This document shows, piece after piece, positions 1-10,772 of a DNA stretch of 64,000 nucleotides. The DNA comes from Chloranthus sessilifolius (taxonomy: Eukaryota; Streptophyta; Magnoliopsida; Chloranthales; Chloranthaceae): positions 72,635,597-72,699,596 of the forward strand of contig CM037590.1 of NCBI GenBank assembly GCA_021018995.1. The letters run 5' to 3'. The translations under genes were made by a program, and so were the position numbers. Each line of letters opens with the position of its first letter. Position 1 is the stretch's first letter. The notes beneath the pieces were generated by a model, which was not told where the DNA came from, searched no databases, and worked only from the letters and a program-made list of their open reading frames with translations.

Positions 1-291
1 CCACGATTTGCCAAGAGGATGAAGATTGTTCCAGAGGTGTTGGACTTCGTCCTATCTGTGTCTATTCCGACTGGAGAATTAATAAACGCGGAGTTAGCTT
101 GCAAATCCGTCATTGTAGCAGTTCAAGACCTAGAGGTGCATGAATTGGAAGCGAAATTGATACTGCTGGACATGCAGGGGTTTGATGTGATCCTTGGCGG
201 ACCTGCAAAGGCAACAATCATCGCAAGAACAAGGTCGTCATTTTCAGACCCAACACAAGAAGATCATTTCGGTTTCAAGGAGTGAGGTCGT
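1..291 (+). pseudogene. Retroviral-type aspartic protease, C-terminal part
   Basis: The reading frame 19-285 carries the flap and C-terminal text of a chromovirus protease, ending in the LLDMQGFDVILG block that precedes the linker to RT. The catalytic DTGA-type motif would lie before the window. After the block the frame shifts and the expected tryptophan-rich linker is garbled, so the protease-RT join is broken. In the intact polyprotein this enzyme would cut Gag-Pol inside the particle. Confidence 0.6.
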
Positions 292-399
292 CATCTATGC
301 CACTGATCTCAGCAGTAAAGGCTGAGAAGATGATTAGAAAGGGCTGCGGCGGTTACTTGGCATTCTTGAAGGCTGATAAGGAAGAGAAGAATGTCATTT

Positions 400-2323
400 C
401 GGAAATCGCAGTGGTGCGAGAGTTTCAAGATGTGTTCCCATTTAATTGCTGTGGTTACCTCCAGAGAGGGAAGTGGAATTCGCTATCGACTTACCGCCAG
501 GAACGGAACCTGTCTCAAAGGCACCATACCGAATGGCTCCTACTGAGCTGAAGGAATTGAAGGAACAGTTATAGGAACTTATGGATAAAGGGTTTGTAAG
601 ACCAAGTGTGTCTCCTTGGGGAGCACCTGTCTTATTTGTAAAGAAGAAAGATGGGTCAATGCGTTTATGCATTGACTATCGACAGTTAAACAAACTAACT
701 GTGAAGAACCGATACCCGCGTTTATAATTGATGATTTGTTCGATCAACGCGCAAGGAGCAAGGTATTTCTCTAAGATCGACCTCGGTGGGATACCATCGA
801 TTGAGAGAGTTAGCGAAGATATTCAAAAAACTGCATTCAGAACACGATATGGACACTATGAATTTTTAGTGATGTCGTTTGGGTTGACAAACGCACCGAC
901 GTCGTTCATGGACTTAATGAACCGGGTGTTTAAACCACATCTGGATTCTTGTGTCGTAGTGTTTGTCGACGACAATTTGATATATTCCAAGTCAGAAGAA
1001 GAACATGAGAAGCATCTAAGACTCGCTCTACAAACTTTGCGTCAGCACAAACTTTATGCCAAACTCAGCAAATGCGAGTTTTGGTTAGAAGAGGTTAGCT
1101 TTTTGGGACATGTCGTCTCCAAGCATGGTGTCACAGTGGATCTGTCCAAAATCGAAGCAGTAGTAAATTGGGAACAGCCTAAGATAGTGACCGATATCCG
1201 TAGTTTCCTTGGACTGGCAGGTTACTATCGATGTTTTGTTGAGGGGTTTTCAAAAATAGCGGGACCTCTCACGAGACTGACAAGGAAGGATGTGAGATTC
1301 GAATGGAGTGAGGCGTGCAAGAAGAGTTTTCAAGAACTCAAAACAAGACTCACTTTAGCCCCAGTATTAGCAATTCCTTCAGGCAGTGGGGGATTCACAG
1401 TGTACAGTGATGCTTCGTACAATGGTTTGGGTGGCGTGCTCAACCAACACAAGAAAGTGATAGCTTACGGGTCAAGACAGTTGAAAGAACATGAGAAGAA
1501 TTATCCGACACATGACCTAGAGCTAGCAGCAGTCATATTTGCGTTGAAGATTTGGCGACACTATTTATATGGTGAGACCTTCGAAATTTTCACCGATCAT
1601 AAGAGCCTCAGATACTTGTTCACACAGAAGGAACTAAATATGAGACAACGCAGATGGATAGAGTTTCTTAAGGACTATGACTGTTCCATACAAGATTATC
1701 ATCGTAGTAAGGCTAACGTAGTAGCCGATGCCCTAAGTCGGAAGGGTCCATCTCTGTTGGCCAGTTTGGTTCTGGGTATGCATAGATGGAAGTTGTTTGA
1801 AGATCTTTCGATGTATGATGCAAATATTGAGCCATGTGCTACAGGGGCCTTTTTGGCTAACAAATCAGTGAGACCAGTAATATTCGAGCACATCCATGAG
1901 CTACAGATGAGGGACCCAGCGTTAATGAAGAGTCGTCAAGACGTAACTGAGGGCATCAGATCAGACTTCTCAATCAAGGAGGATGGTTCCTTGTTGTTCA
2001 AGGGTCGACTCTGTATTCTGGACAATGTTGAGCTAAAGCGAACTATCCTTGACGAGTCACACAAATCAAGTTACGCGATACACCCAGGCAGCACAAAAAT
2101 GTACCAAGATCTGAAAAGGAATTATTGGTGGAGAGGTTTAAAACAAGATGTAGCAGAATACGTTTCACGATGTTTGACGTGTCAACAAGTGAAGATTGAC
2201 CATAGACACCCTGCAGAATTGTTGCAACCTCTACCAATACCAGAATGGAAATGGGAATCAATATCTATGGATTTCATCGTTGGACTACCGCGTACGACAA
2301 AGAGATATAATGCCATCTGGTAA
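400..2323 (+). pseudogene. Chromovirus reverse transcriptase, RNase H and integrase N-terminus
   Basis: RT fingers are legible at 420-720, with a TAG at a Gln codon near 570 and frame changes near 450 and 720-830. A 531-codon open stretch (728-2323) then holds the RT palm with FVDD at about residues 79-82, thumb, connection and RNase H with its three acidic positions (YSDAS, DLELAA, FTDHKS). The integrase zinc finger follows (two His, then CLTC) and the first catalytic Asp in SMDFIVG. The frame ends at 2323 where one G is missing after the AIW codons. These enzymes would copy the element RNA to DNA and insert it. Confidence 0.88.
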
Positions 2324-2325
2324 TC

Positions 2326-2967
2326 GTGGATCGACTGACCAAATCAGCACATTGCTTACCTTACAACAGGATGTATACAGCAGGAAAGCTAGCGGAACTC
2401 TATATGAAGGAAATAGTACGCCTACACAGAATTCCAAGTAGCATTGTCTCCGACCGAGATCCGTTATATACATCAAAATTCTGGAAGAAGTTTCAGGAAG
2501 GGATGGGGACACGGCTAGATTTCAGTTCAGCTTTCCATCCATAATCAGACGGACAAACAGAACGGGTAAATCAAGTAATAGAAGACATGCTCAGAGCTTG
2601 TATGATGGAAATGCAAGAAACGTGGGATCAATATTTACCGTTAATTGAATTTGCATATAATAACAGTTTCCAAACAAGCATCGGAATGGCGCCATATGAA
2701 GCATTATACGGAAGGCGATGTAAATCGCCCATCAATTGGGAGGAAACCGGAGAAAAATTTATGTTAGGGCCCGAGCTGCTGAAAGAAAATGCCACAGTCG
2801 TTCGAATCATTAGGGAGAAACTTAAGTCGGCTCAAAGCAGACAGAAAAGCTACGCTGATATCAAGCGGGCCAGCATCGATTATAAGGTGGGTGAACACGT
2901 GTTTGTCAAGGTGTCACCTATGAAGGGAGTGATGAGATTCGGAAAGAGGAGAAAATTGAGTCCATGA
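2326..2967 (+). pseudogene. Chromovirus integrase core and C-terminal domain
   Basis: Continues the integrase after the 1-bp deletion at 2323. The second catalytic Asp is in SDRDPLYTS, and the Glu lies after the Gln-Val block near 2580. A TAA at about 2542 sits where family members have a Gln codon, and the TGA at 2965 where they have Arg; both fit C-to-T decay. The downstream part (VGEHVFVKVSP, about 2887-2920) is the integrase C-terminal SH3-like region that leads into the chromodomain. Confidence 0.85.
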
Positions 2968-3315
2968 TATCTGGGACCATTCGAAGTTTTGGGCCGAGTT
3001 GGCGAAGTTGCATATTGCATTGGCTTACCTCCGGTGTTCGATCGAGTACATAACATTTTCCACGTTTCTATGCTCAGGAAATATGTGAATGATCCTTCCC
3101 ACATTTTGGAGGGTCAATCACTAGAGATGTGTGAAGACATGAGTATGATAGAAGAGCCGGCAGAGGTACTGGATAGAAAGGACCAAGTGCTACGCACCAA
3201 AATCATTCCCTTAGTACTTGTTCGATGGAAGAATCATCCGACCGAAGAAGCAACATGGGAACGGGAGGCTGATGTCAAAGAACAATACCCCAAGTTGTTT
3301 GAGAGGGTCAATTAG
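2968..3315 (+). pseudogene. Chromodomain at integrase C-terminus
   Basis: The frame 2989-3315 ends with a chromodomain: LVLVRWKNHPTEEATWE, then acidic and aromatic positions to the stop at 3315. In chromoviruses this module is thought to direct insertion into heterochromatin by binding modified histone tails. The upstream segment (FHVSMLRKYV) is the usual linker. The domain is readable to its end; it is separated from integrase only by the TGA at 2965. Confidence 0.88.
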
Positions 3316-3536
3316 AATTGTTTGTAAATGGTGACGTCACACGACACTTTGACTTCAAGTATAAATTCCTATATTTTTCTAGCTTAAATTGTTTGTTACG
3401 GCGGCCTCCTCATGCGTTTCCGATCACCGTGTCCTTAAGTGATGTTAGGAGGTGATTTGGATCACAATGTTCCCGAACGTAAGAATGGAGGAAGACAAGA
3501 TACGAGCCTATGGGCACTGAATCATATGATGGGCTC

Positions 3537-3749
3537 GCTCGAGCGAAACCTCATACTCGCTCGAGCGCGAGCTACATAAAATAACAAAATAGACATGTTT
3601 GGAATCGCTCGAGCAAGGAATAGTGACCGCTCGAGCGAGGTGTATTGGTCGCTCGAGCGAGGATTCCAAGCCGCTGGAGCAAGGCCAAAATTATATACCA
3701 TTTACAGTTCTGTGATCGCTCGAGCGATAACTAACAACCGCTCGAGCGA
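3537..3749 (+). repeat. Cluster of GCTCGAGCGA words upstream of the extra ORF
   Basis: The 10-mer GCTCGAGCGA starts at 3537, 3629, 3651, 3718 and 3740, with one-base variants at 3559, 3607 and 3673. Its core is the palindrome CGCTCGAGCG. The same word is clustered again in the LTR (6221-6493). Spacing is irregular, so this is not a simple satellite. The position, 200-400 bp upstream of the extra ORF, suits a promoter or enhancer, but that is inference. Confidence 0.85.
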
Positions 3750-3962
3750 GGACATACTATGTATAGTGGACAGATTGCTAAAACGCCCACTTCTTCTTCA
3801 CGCGAGGAGTTTGGGTACCGAGCGAGGATCTAGGGTTTTCACTTTCAAGCATTTTCCGTCCGATTCAAGCCGGATTCAAAAAATCCAAACCGTCCAAACC
3901 ATTTTCCTAGGTAAAATCTACTTTCTCCACACTCCTTTACGTTTTTAAACTCTATCACTCTA

Positions 3963-5258
3963 ATGGCTTCTTCAAGCCCTAATCCCCAACCGAGGAAGTG
4001 AATGGAGACCCGATCGCCATCATCGTGAAACAAGGCACCACAACAACAACCACCTCCACCACCGGCACCCATCCCGATCCAACTTGATGATTGGTGGGGC
4101 ACGAAAGAAATGGAACCCGAGTGGGAAATTCATCCCTCATGCTTTATTGATCCGACATCCACGAAATGGACGTCGGATTTCCTGACAAACCACCACCTCC
4201 GACCTTTACTTACACCGTTTGGAGCTCGGTACTATCCGAGATTAGTCTGATTATTTTATCAGACCCTCAAGACCAATGTAAATGAAGACACCATCCTCGT
4301 CACAATTGACGGGAAGGATTTGTCCTTTGGTGGCGGCGATGTATCCGCCGTCATGAACTGCCCTCTCACCTACACCCCGACACCAAACACACAACCTCCA
4401 CTTGTTGGGAACGTCGGGTTTCCGACGATCATTGATGATATTACTGGCGGCGTGTCCGCATTGGGTCAATCCATCACCCGATCCCAGTTACTACCACACA
4501 TGTGGTTTTTGGACATCATTTTCAAGAAAAATTTACACCCTACTGGTCATGACCAAGAGCGTCGTGACACCTTTTTACGGGCCTTGCACTCCGCTTTCCA
4601 CAATAGGTGGTTTAGCGCCCCAATGGTCGTCATTAAAGGCATGGTGCATGCCTATAGGAGAAATGTTAGGGGCGTTATTCCTCCGCTGATAAGCCGCCTC
4701 CCATACGCACGTCTTATCTCCCGACTCCTTGATACGCGTAATGGGAAGGATGGATTCAAGATCAACACCAATGAGTTATCGCTTACCGATAACGTTGTAC
4801 CCTACATAGCCCAGGACCTCAGCCGAAACCTAAAAGGGCTTCAAAACAGTGTGAACAAGAAAAGAGATCGTCAGGCCACAAGGTAAGCACCACAGCCACC
4901 ATCGACTGGACCGGCTACTCCCTCCACTGTGCCTCCACCACATCTGCATACCACCGACTCCAGTATGTTAGGGGAGATTCTCCAACAGGTACGGGAGACC
5001 CGACTACATCAGCGGTTCCAGGAGGCGCTTCTCATTGACCTCATGGGTCAAGCTTATCCGCAGACGACAAGCCGGAGTTGCGCGATGAGGGATGCCATTT
5101 TTGGGACATCTAGTTCGGCCCAGGCGGCTAGGACCACTACAGAGGGTGCCACCCATGCCGGTGAGACCGTTGGTGAGGGCGAGGGAGACGGTGCGGAGAG
5201 TGACAAAGAATGGGACACAGGCGATGACGACGATGAGTACGAGGAGGAAGACGACTAG
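3963..5258 (+). pseudogene. Extra ORF of element A; putative plant transposon-type protein
   Basis: One frame of 432 codons runs from ATG 3963 to TAG 5256-5258, broken by TGA 3999, TGA 4026, TGA 4248 and TAA 4884. Each stop is one C-to-T change from an Arg or Gln codon, so it was once open. It has a Gln/Pro-rich N-terminus, a central domain with WGTKE, ARYYPRLV, DLSFGG and LPYARLISRLL text resembling the 'putative plant transposon protein' family, and a very acidic tail (EWDTGDDDDEYEEEDD). It lies between pol and the 3' LTR, in sense, with its own AT-rich leader. Function unknown. It could be a captured gene or an older insertion. Confidence 0.65.
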
Positions 5259-5686
5259 GTCGCTGTGGATATACTTTTTTTTGTTAATATTATGAAACTA
5301 AAAATTTTGTTGGTATGGTGAATGCTTGATACTGCTGTGACATGATTTTCACAAATTATAATTAATGGGCACTAAATTTCTGTTATATATATATGCATGT
5401 TGTGATTAAATGATTCTGATAGAATGACCGTAGAACATGACAAAAGTCTTCATGCGTGGTGTGGTATGAACAACTTTTCAACTCTCAAAATGATCGGTTG
5501 TCAGGTTCTAAACTCATCAGGCCATTTCAGGTGGTTACAAACACTTGTAATCTTTAAATAGATCTTTCAGGTCACGGGACCATATGAGTAACTGATAAAT
5601 GAGTATGAGTTAATCAAAGACATAGCTGTAAAATATGTAGTTTTTGCTTTGGGTCATGATCGATTTTCGAGGACGAAAATCTTATA
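5259..5686. other. Non-coding 3' region of element A
   Basis: AT-rich sequence between the extra ORF and the polypurine tract, with no coding potential recognised. The last 40 bases (ATTTTCGAGGACGAAAAT and following) are the conserved pre-PPT block seen in many plant chromoviruses. Confidence 0.6.
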
Positions 5687-5698
5687 AGTGGGGGTGAA
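5687..5698 (+). promoter_or_regulatory. Polypurine tract of element A
   Basis: AAGTGGGGGTGA lies directly before the TGTAAC start of the LTR. The PPT primes plus-strand DNA synthesis in reverse transcription. Confidence 0.85.
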
Positions 5699-5830
5699 TG
5701 TAACAACCCCAAATTTTTGGAACCGTACAAGCCATATGCCACGCACGTGTATGTGTGGTTCACAAGGAAACCTGGGTCAACATATACACACGGTGTGTAT
5801 ATGTGTGTAACATATTATATTTTTCCCTTC

Positions 5831-5851
5831 CTTTCACTATATAAGTGAAAG
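5831..5851 (+). promoter_or_regulatory. LTR TATA box inside a perfect inverted repeat
   Basis: CTTTCACT and AGTGAAAG flank ATATA, so the TATATAAG box forms the centre of an 8-bp-stem palindrome. A purine-rich leader follows at 5880-5960. This is the likely Pol II promoter of element A. Confidence 0.65.
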
Positions 5852-6220
5852 TGGAGAGAAGTCTCTCCCCTACGTAACATAATTTTAACCTAAATAGAGA
5901 GGAGGAAAATAGAGAAAGAGAAAAGAGAGTCTTGTAGAGAAGAAAGGCTAAGGCCTTGTTGGAGTGTAAACCGTGGAAGACCTGGAGAGAAGGTCAGACC
6001 AGAAACGTAGAGAACTCTTCGAAGTAACAGGGATTCGAACGCTAGATCGAGCCATTTCGAGATCCGCCGATTCAGGTAAGAGATAATGCTTGATAAGTGC
6101 TTAGGTATGTCTTAATGATAACATGCAATGTATCGGGCAATGGCCGATTAATCATGTTTAAGATTTAAGGAAATAGGATAGTTTTCTTGAAGAATCACGG
6201 AGTGAAGGTTTCCGCTCCTC

Positions 6221-6493
6221 GCTCGAGCGATCTAAACGTCTCGCTCGAGCGAGGACAGAATATATACCTGAGAATAGTGCGTTCTGGGCTCGCTCGAGCG
6301 AGACCCATATTGAAAGAATAGGCTCGCTCGAGCGAGGTAATCTGACACCTCGTTTTAACCGCTCGAGCGAGGTAATCTGACACCTCGTTTTAACCGCTTG
6401 AGCAAGGATAAGAGGACGCTCGAGCGAGGCTAGGCAACCGCTCGAGCGAGGTTAAGAGGTCGCTCGAGCGAGGCTAAGTAACCGCTCGAGCGA
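6221..6493 (+). repeat. GCTCGAGCGA cluster inside the LTR
   Basis: Perfect copies of GCTCGAGCGA start at 6221, 6243, 6292, 6326, 6361, 6418, 6440, 6462 and 6484, and a decayed copy sits near 6396. A 35-40 bp block ending in CACCTCGTTTTAACCGCT is duplicated at about 6335-6400. Two spacings of 22 bp recur. The word matches the cluster upstream of the extra ORF. Confidence 0.88.
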
Positions 6494-7939
6494 GGCCCCA
6501 AAAACTAAAAAATTTAATTTCTTTTATATATATAAATATACCTCATATGAACTATGCGCTCTAGGAGTGCTAGTGACCACTGGTGACCATTCTAAGGCAT
6601 GTCCTTTCGCATGAAATGTAGATTTACGTGAGATCGATGTCATCATTACGTGAAGGGACCACTGGGTTTTGCCTTGAGGTAGGGAACCTTATCGAAACAT
6701 GTACATTGTTCAATTTCGCATATGTGTAGTACAGATTTAATTGCTAAACTAAGTATCTCATCATGTCACGTAAATAGAGCGTGCGTGTGTAGACTTCAGA
6801 AAATGAAGCCAGAGGTCCCAAGGGGACGCAAGAACTACAAGATGAATACCTATATGATATGATATATCAATAGCATCCCAGGGGTGCAGATGAGGAGCAG
6901 TGGGGAAAAGAAAGTAAGGTGATAAGGCCTAATATATTAAAAATTAGCACAATCACGGTGAATAACTACATGTAAAGTACACTTGATATTTTTGTTATTT
7001 AAGGTTTGTTTAGAATACCGCGGGATACCCACACGACTCGGCAGATACCCGTGACCTGCGGCGGTTAATCCAGATATCTGATAGCACATCCCAGGGATGT
7101 AGATTTAACAGTAGACCCCGCCACCTAGGAGAAAGGGGCTTGGGGCAGTATTCCTAGGGAATACAAAATTGATAACTATCTAGTTAGACGACGATGGTGG
7201 GTATTCCATCGGGGCTCGATGCTATATTGCTCAGGGACTATTTAAGTTAAAGAGTTAAGTGATTAGGCCGAATTCACAACTAAACGAGTAAGATGAGAAA
7301 GAACAAAACCATGCAAAGTAAGTAGTTATATTCATCTTTCCCTTCAGTTATTTCGATTGTCCTTCCAGATTGTAACAGCAGATAAACTATATTTTTCTTT
7401 TACTGCACAGCATATATGTCAGAATTAATCTATATGTTCTTTACGTTTCTCTACTGAGCTAGGATGTAGCTCACCCTAGTGCAACACTCTGCAACAACAG
7501 GGCTTCGAGAGACGTTGGTCCAAAAGGTTCGGATTTCGCGGACGGAGAAGAGTTAGAACCTCCTCCTGAGGAATTCTTTTAGAAGTTCCTTACGTTTAGA
7601 AGTGGTGAGTAGAGAGTACTCGTGGCTTGGCATGTCAAGTCCTTTCTTTTACATGTAATTAAATACTATACATTCCTTTTGACGAACCATCGGGGGTGAT
7701 ATGATTGTCACCAATGGTTCGGGACAGTTCCTTTGCTCATGAATTGGCATGAGACCGGAATTGTCTGTTGGTTGCTAGACTTTGATGAAACATCGGGGAC
7801 TTAGTTAGTTCAAAGCTTTGGTATTTTGAATTGTTGGATTTTACTTGTTAATTGATGTTCCGCATAGATATAAGGTGCATGACCTCGAGGGTCGTGATGA
7901 TGGCACGGATTTTGAAGCGACAAAATTCGGGTTGTCACA

Positions 7940-8036
7940 GACAATGAGTCTGATTTCAGTCATGTACTATCTGACATCAGTATATTATTATATGATATCA
8001 GTCATTTAATATTCTCACATAAGTCCTTTAATGTAT
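7940..8036 (-). repeat. Inverted copy of the 134-bp unit, cut by element A
   Basis: GACAATGAGTCT, then ATCAG, ATTATT and ATTCTCACATAAGT blocks match the reverse complement of the unit arrayed at 10773-12400, by eye about 80 percent over 93 bp. The LTR of element A abuts it directly, so element A inserted within this copy or within a longer left-hand array. Confidence 0.78.
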
Positions 8037-8105
8037 TATAGTGACTTATATCGATCTTATATTAGTCATCTAACATCTGAAAATCTTCTTATTTCTATTT
8101 TTCAG

Positions 8106-8959
8106 TCCGGATTTAAAGCTAAAAAGAAAATGGCAAAAAGACTTAAGAAAGGAAAATGGAAAGTCGGCGAGGATGACAAGCAATCCATAAAGGTACAATT
8201 AACTGTCAAAAATTGGCCCGATGGTACCGTCAATTAAGCAGTTCCAAGATAGAGCTCCTCCTCTCGTCAAGTTGTTTTCGATATTTGAGGTTGATTAGCA
8301 AATCCGTCATGCAATCCGGGCAGCTTGTATACACTATTGTTCGAGGATTCGATTCAGAGAATGAGATTTTCACGATAGGAGAGCATGTTGTCCGAAACGA
8401 CGTGAGAAAGATTTTAGGATTGAAAGTTGGTTCCCCTTCTGCATCGGCCAGTCATTTAGTGCCGACAACTCCTGAAGGTGCACCCACTTTTAGAGAGCGC
8501 TTATTTGGCAGAGTGGCAGCTGGGCAGTTGGTCACGAGGGCTCTGATTGAGTCAGCCCTCGCTTCACCTCTCCTATCCGATGAAAACTTTATCCGACTCA
8601 AGAACTTGAATATGTTAGTGAACTTCCTCCTCCCCAACATTCGCCACACGATCGATTGGGAGTACATCAATTTCACGAATAATCTTCGTACTTTCGATGA
8701 TGACAATTGGGGGGATGTGGTTTATGCCTACTTGCTCGATTCCGTATAGACAGCCATGCGTTCTGTTGGCTTGGCGAGGTATTGTGTGCAAGGCTGCACA
8801 ATTCTCTTACATGTATGGGCATTTGAGCACGTTCCTCAAATTTCACCAGGAGTCGTAAAGAACGTCAATAGCTAGTGGCCGTTGCTATTAAAATATTTTC
8901 CTCTAAAGATTTCGCATTCGGACGCAAACTTCTACTGGCAGAAGTTTCAAAAGTTTGAG
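8106..8959 (+). pseudogene. Plant transposon-type gene 1 (DUF1985/PMD-like)
   Basis: An exon begins after a good acceptor (CTATTTTTCAG, ends 8105) and runs to a GT donor at 8960. It opens with a Lys-rich stretch, changes frame near 8213-8237, then reads FTIGEHVVRNDVRKILGLK, NFLLPN, DDNWGDVVYAYLLDS, and after a stop QGCTILLHVWAFEHVP. The F-x-IG, ILGL and WAFEHVP landmarks recall DUF1985 and plant-mobile-domain proteins carried by plant DNA transposons. Stops at 8747 and near 8870 are TAG at likely Gln codons. The protein aligns along its length with the minus-strand gene at 9311-10430. Family assignment is tentative. Confidence 0.55.
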
Positions 8960-9310
8960 GTACTATTCTACATTTCTTAATCAATTAATGGATACGGGAT
9001 ATGTGATAAGCTTGACGTCACTATCGAGAGGGAATTGCACTTTTTCCTTGACCTTGACGTCACTCTCCCAAGGGATTTACACTTTTTCTTTTCCTTTCAC
9101 TTCCCTATCCCTCGGTGGGTTAGTGGGAGGACTTATATTTTGAGCGTCATTCTTTTCAGTAAAACTATTCATTCCCACATCTTTATTGCAATTGGGAAAG
9201 GATTTGAAATCGTACTCTTTACCTTGGCCCTATTTTACAGCATTAGTCTATCAGTTAGATTTTAAAAATATTATAATAAATAACAATAATTTCTAGTAAG
9301 TAGCCTACCT
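8960..9310. other. Spacer between convergent genes, with a 42-bp triple repeat
   Basis: Three diverged copies of a roughly 42-bp unit start near 9011, 9053 and 9095. The first two begin CTTGACGTCACT, giving two TGACGTCA palindromes, and continue into AGGGA-rich and ACTTTTTC text. The rest is AT-rich. It may be intron or 3' sequence of gene 1. Confidence 0.55.
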
Positions 9311-10430
9311 TTAAATTATAATCTCCAACTCTAACAATTTTAGGCCCTTCCTTAGATTACTGTTTAACTTCTTCTGTCTTCGAATTTGTTGAATAAGTTT
9401 GTTGTTGGACTTCTCCAATGCTATGATGCGACTATCTTGTTCTTTGGAAGACATTTTGAGGAGTTGAAGAAGATTGAATTCGCAACCAACATAATCAGTA
9501 ATCCCATCCTGGATCACCTCTTCTAGTAATTCACAATCAGTGAATTCAAATTTTGGAATTATCTATGGATATATTACCAGGAGGGTGAGACCAAGTTATC
9601 AGAAGAAGCGACTTCTTCATTTATTCAAAGCTATAAAATGGAATTTATTGAGGTTTACACCAATAATACCTTAGGATTATTAAGCTCTGTAATGTAATAC
9701 TTCCGATGATGACTTTTTACTAAGGTATACTTCGTATATATTAGAAAATCATCGATAATTGAAGTCGGTACTATAGTTGGGAAGTGCTCGTATGTCTAAA
9801 TCTAAAACAAATCACAAACTAAAGATTTGTTAGGGAATATGTCTATTATGCGGTAAACGGTGTGCAAACCGCTCCTCTTAAAATTTAAAGTGGCAGATCG
9901 AGGGGAGTTTAACAAACATGTATGAGTAGCCCGTCCCCATGCAATTTTGTTGAAGTACTCGATATTATAGACTAATCTCACGTACGTTTCTTTAATTGTC
10001 TTAAAGCTATTCGGTATCATGAATGTCACAAGAATATGTAATAAGGTAAGACGAGTAAAATCGACTCTCTTTCTATGTACTAGCAACAGTCACTGCCTTT
10101 TCTATTTCACCGATACTAATACTACCTACTCGACCAAAATATTTCATACAAAAGAAATTAATGTCTTCATTTTCGACATTCAAACCTTCCCCCAGAGTTT
10201 CAGGGATAATTCTAATATGCTTAAGACCAAGTAAAGCGGACATTTCTAGTCAGGGAAAACCAACAGTACGGCCGCCAATGGAGAACCTCTCAGACTCATA
10301 ATCAAAATTATCTATTAATATGTATATCAGCTCATTGATTGTAGGAATATCTATTAGATGAAGAAAAGGCTTTACTGTAATTAAACTAAGAGCTTCAAGC
10401 TCCACGGGCGATAAAGCAGCTATCAGAGTA
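9311..10430 (-). pseudogene. Plant transposon-type gene 2, convergent paralogue of gene 1
   Basis: Read on minus from about 10430: an exon after acceptor ATTATACACAG with PVELEALSLI, a serine-rich FSIGGRTVGFP segment, LLGLK, KYFGRVGSISIGE, then FTRLTLLHILVTFMIPN, NIEYFNKIAWGRATHTCLL and HTVYRIIDIFP. These blocks match gene 1 in order (IFTIGEHVV, ILGL, FGRVAAGQ, LNMLVNFLLPN, NWGDVVYAYLL, WAFEHVP). A further upstream exon with a CATG/GTAAAC donor may lie at about 10560-10700. Downstream, 9517-9311 encodes a charged coiled-coil-like tail with a run of Lys, Gln and Leu. In-frame stops show decay. Confidence 0.5.
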
Positions 10431-10772
10431 GAGACCCTAAGGGTAGAACATGAAATTTTATCCTCCTGTGTATAATTTATAATATTATATTATAATTCAT
10501 TTATGAACATGTGCCAGAAAGTTTTCAAAAAAATAAATATATTTACAGTTTACCATGAGCGAATTCAGCCACAAGATCGGTCTTAGACAAATATGGCCTC
10601 TTTGAAGACTACGATAGTCTCATAACAGACCTAACGAAATTCATACAAAAAATCAATAAATATACTAACAATAATAAACAGATTTTCCTAATATTAGCTG
10701 TCATTTTTTTCGAAAATTAATGACATTAACAGTTTGTCGTAAGTGACTCATATGAGACCAAGTCATTCAATA

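Larger units (their letters stand above)
1..7939 (+). mobile_element. Element A: Ty3/gypsy chromovirus (Tekay/Del-like), 5'-truncated by window
   Basis: Protease end, RT, RNase H, integrase and chromodomain follow each other on the plus strand, then an extra ORF, a polypurine tract and an LTR. A chromodomain after integrase is the hallmark of chromoviruses; the pol text looks closest to the Tekay/Del clade. Only the 3' part is present: gag and the 5' LTR lie before position 1. Several stops and 1-bp frameshifts make it non-autonomous. The LTR ends inside a host repeat copy at 7939/7940. The target duplication cannot be tested because the other flank is missing. Confidence 0.88.
5699..7939 (+). 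repeat. 3' LTR of element A (2241 bp)
   Basis: Begins TGTAACAACCC just after the polypurine tract and ends GGGTTGTCACA, so the ends are inverted copies with one mismatch. The U3 is short: a TATA box sits at 5838-5845, and transcripts would start near 5870. The CpG-rich GCTCGAGCGA cluster and most of the LTR are downstream of that start. No long ORF. Confidence 0.87.
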
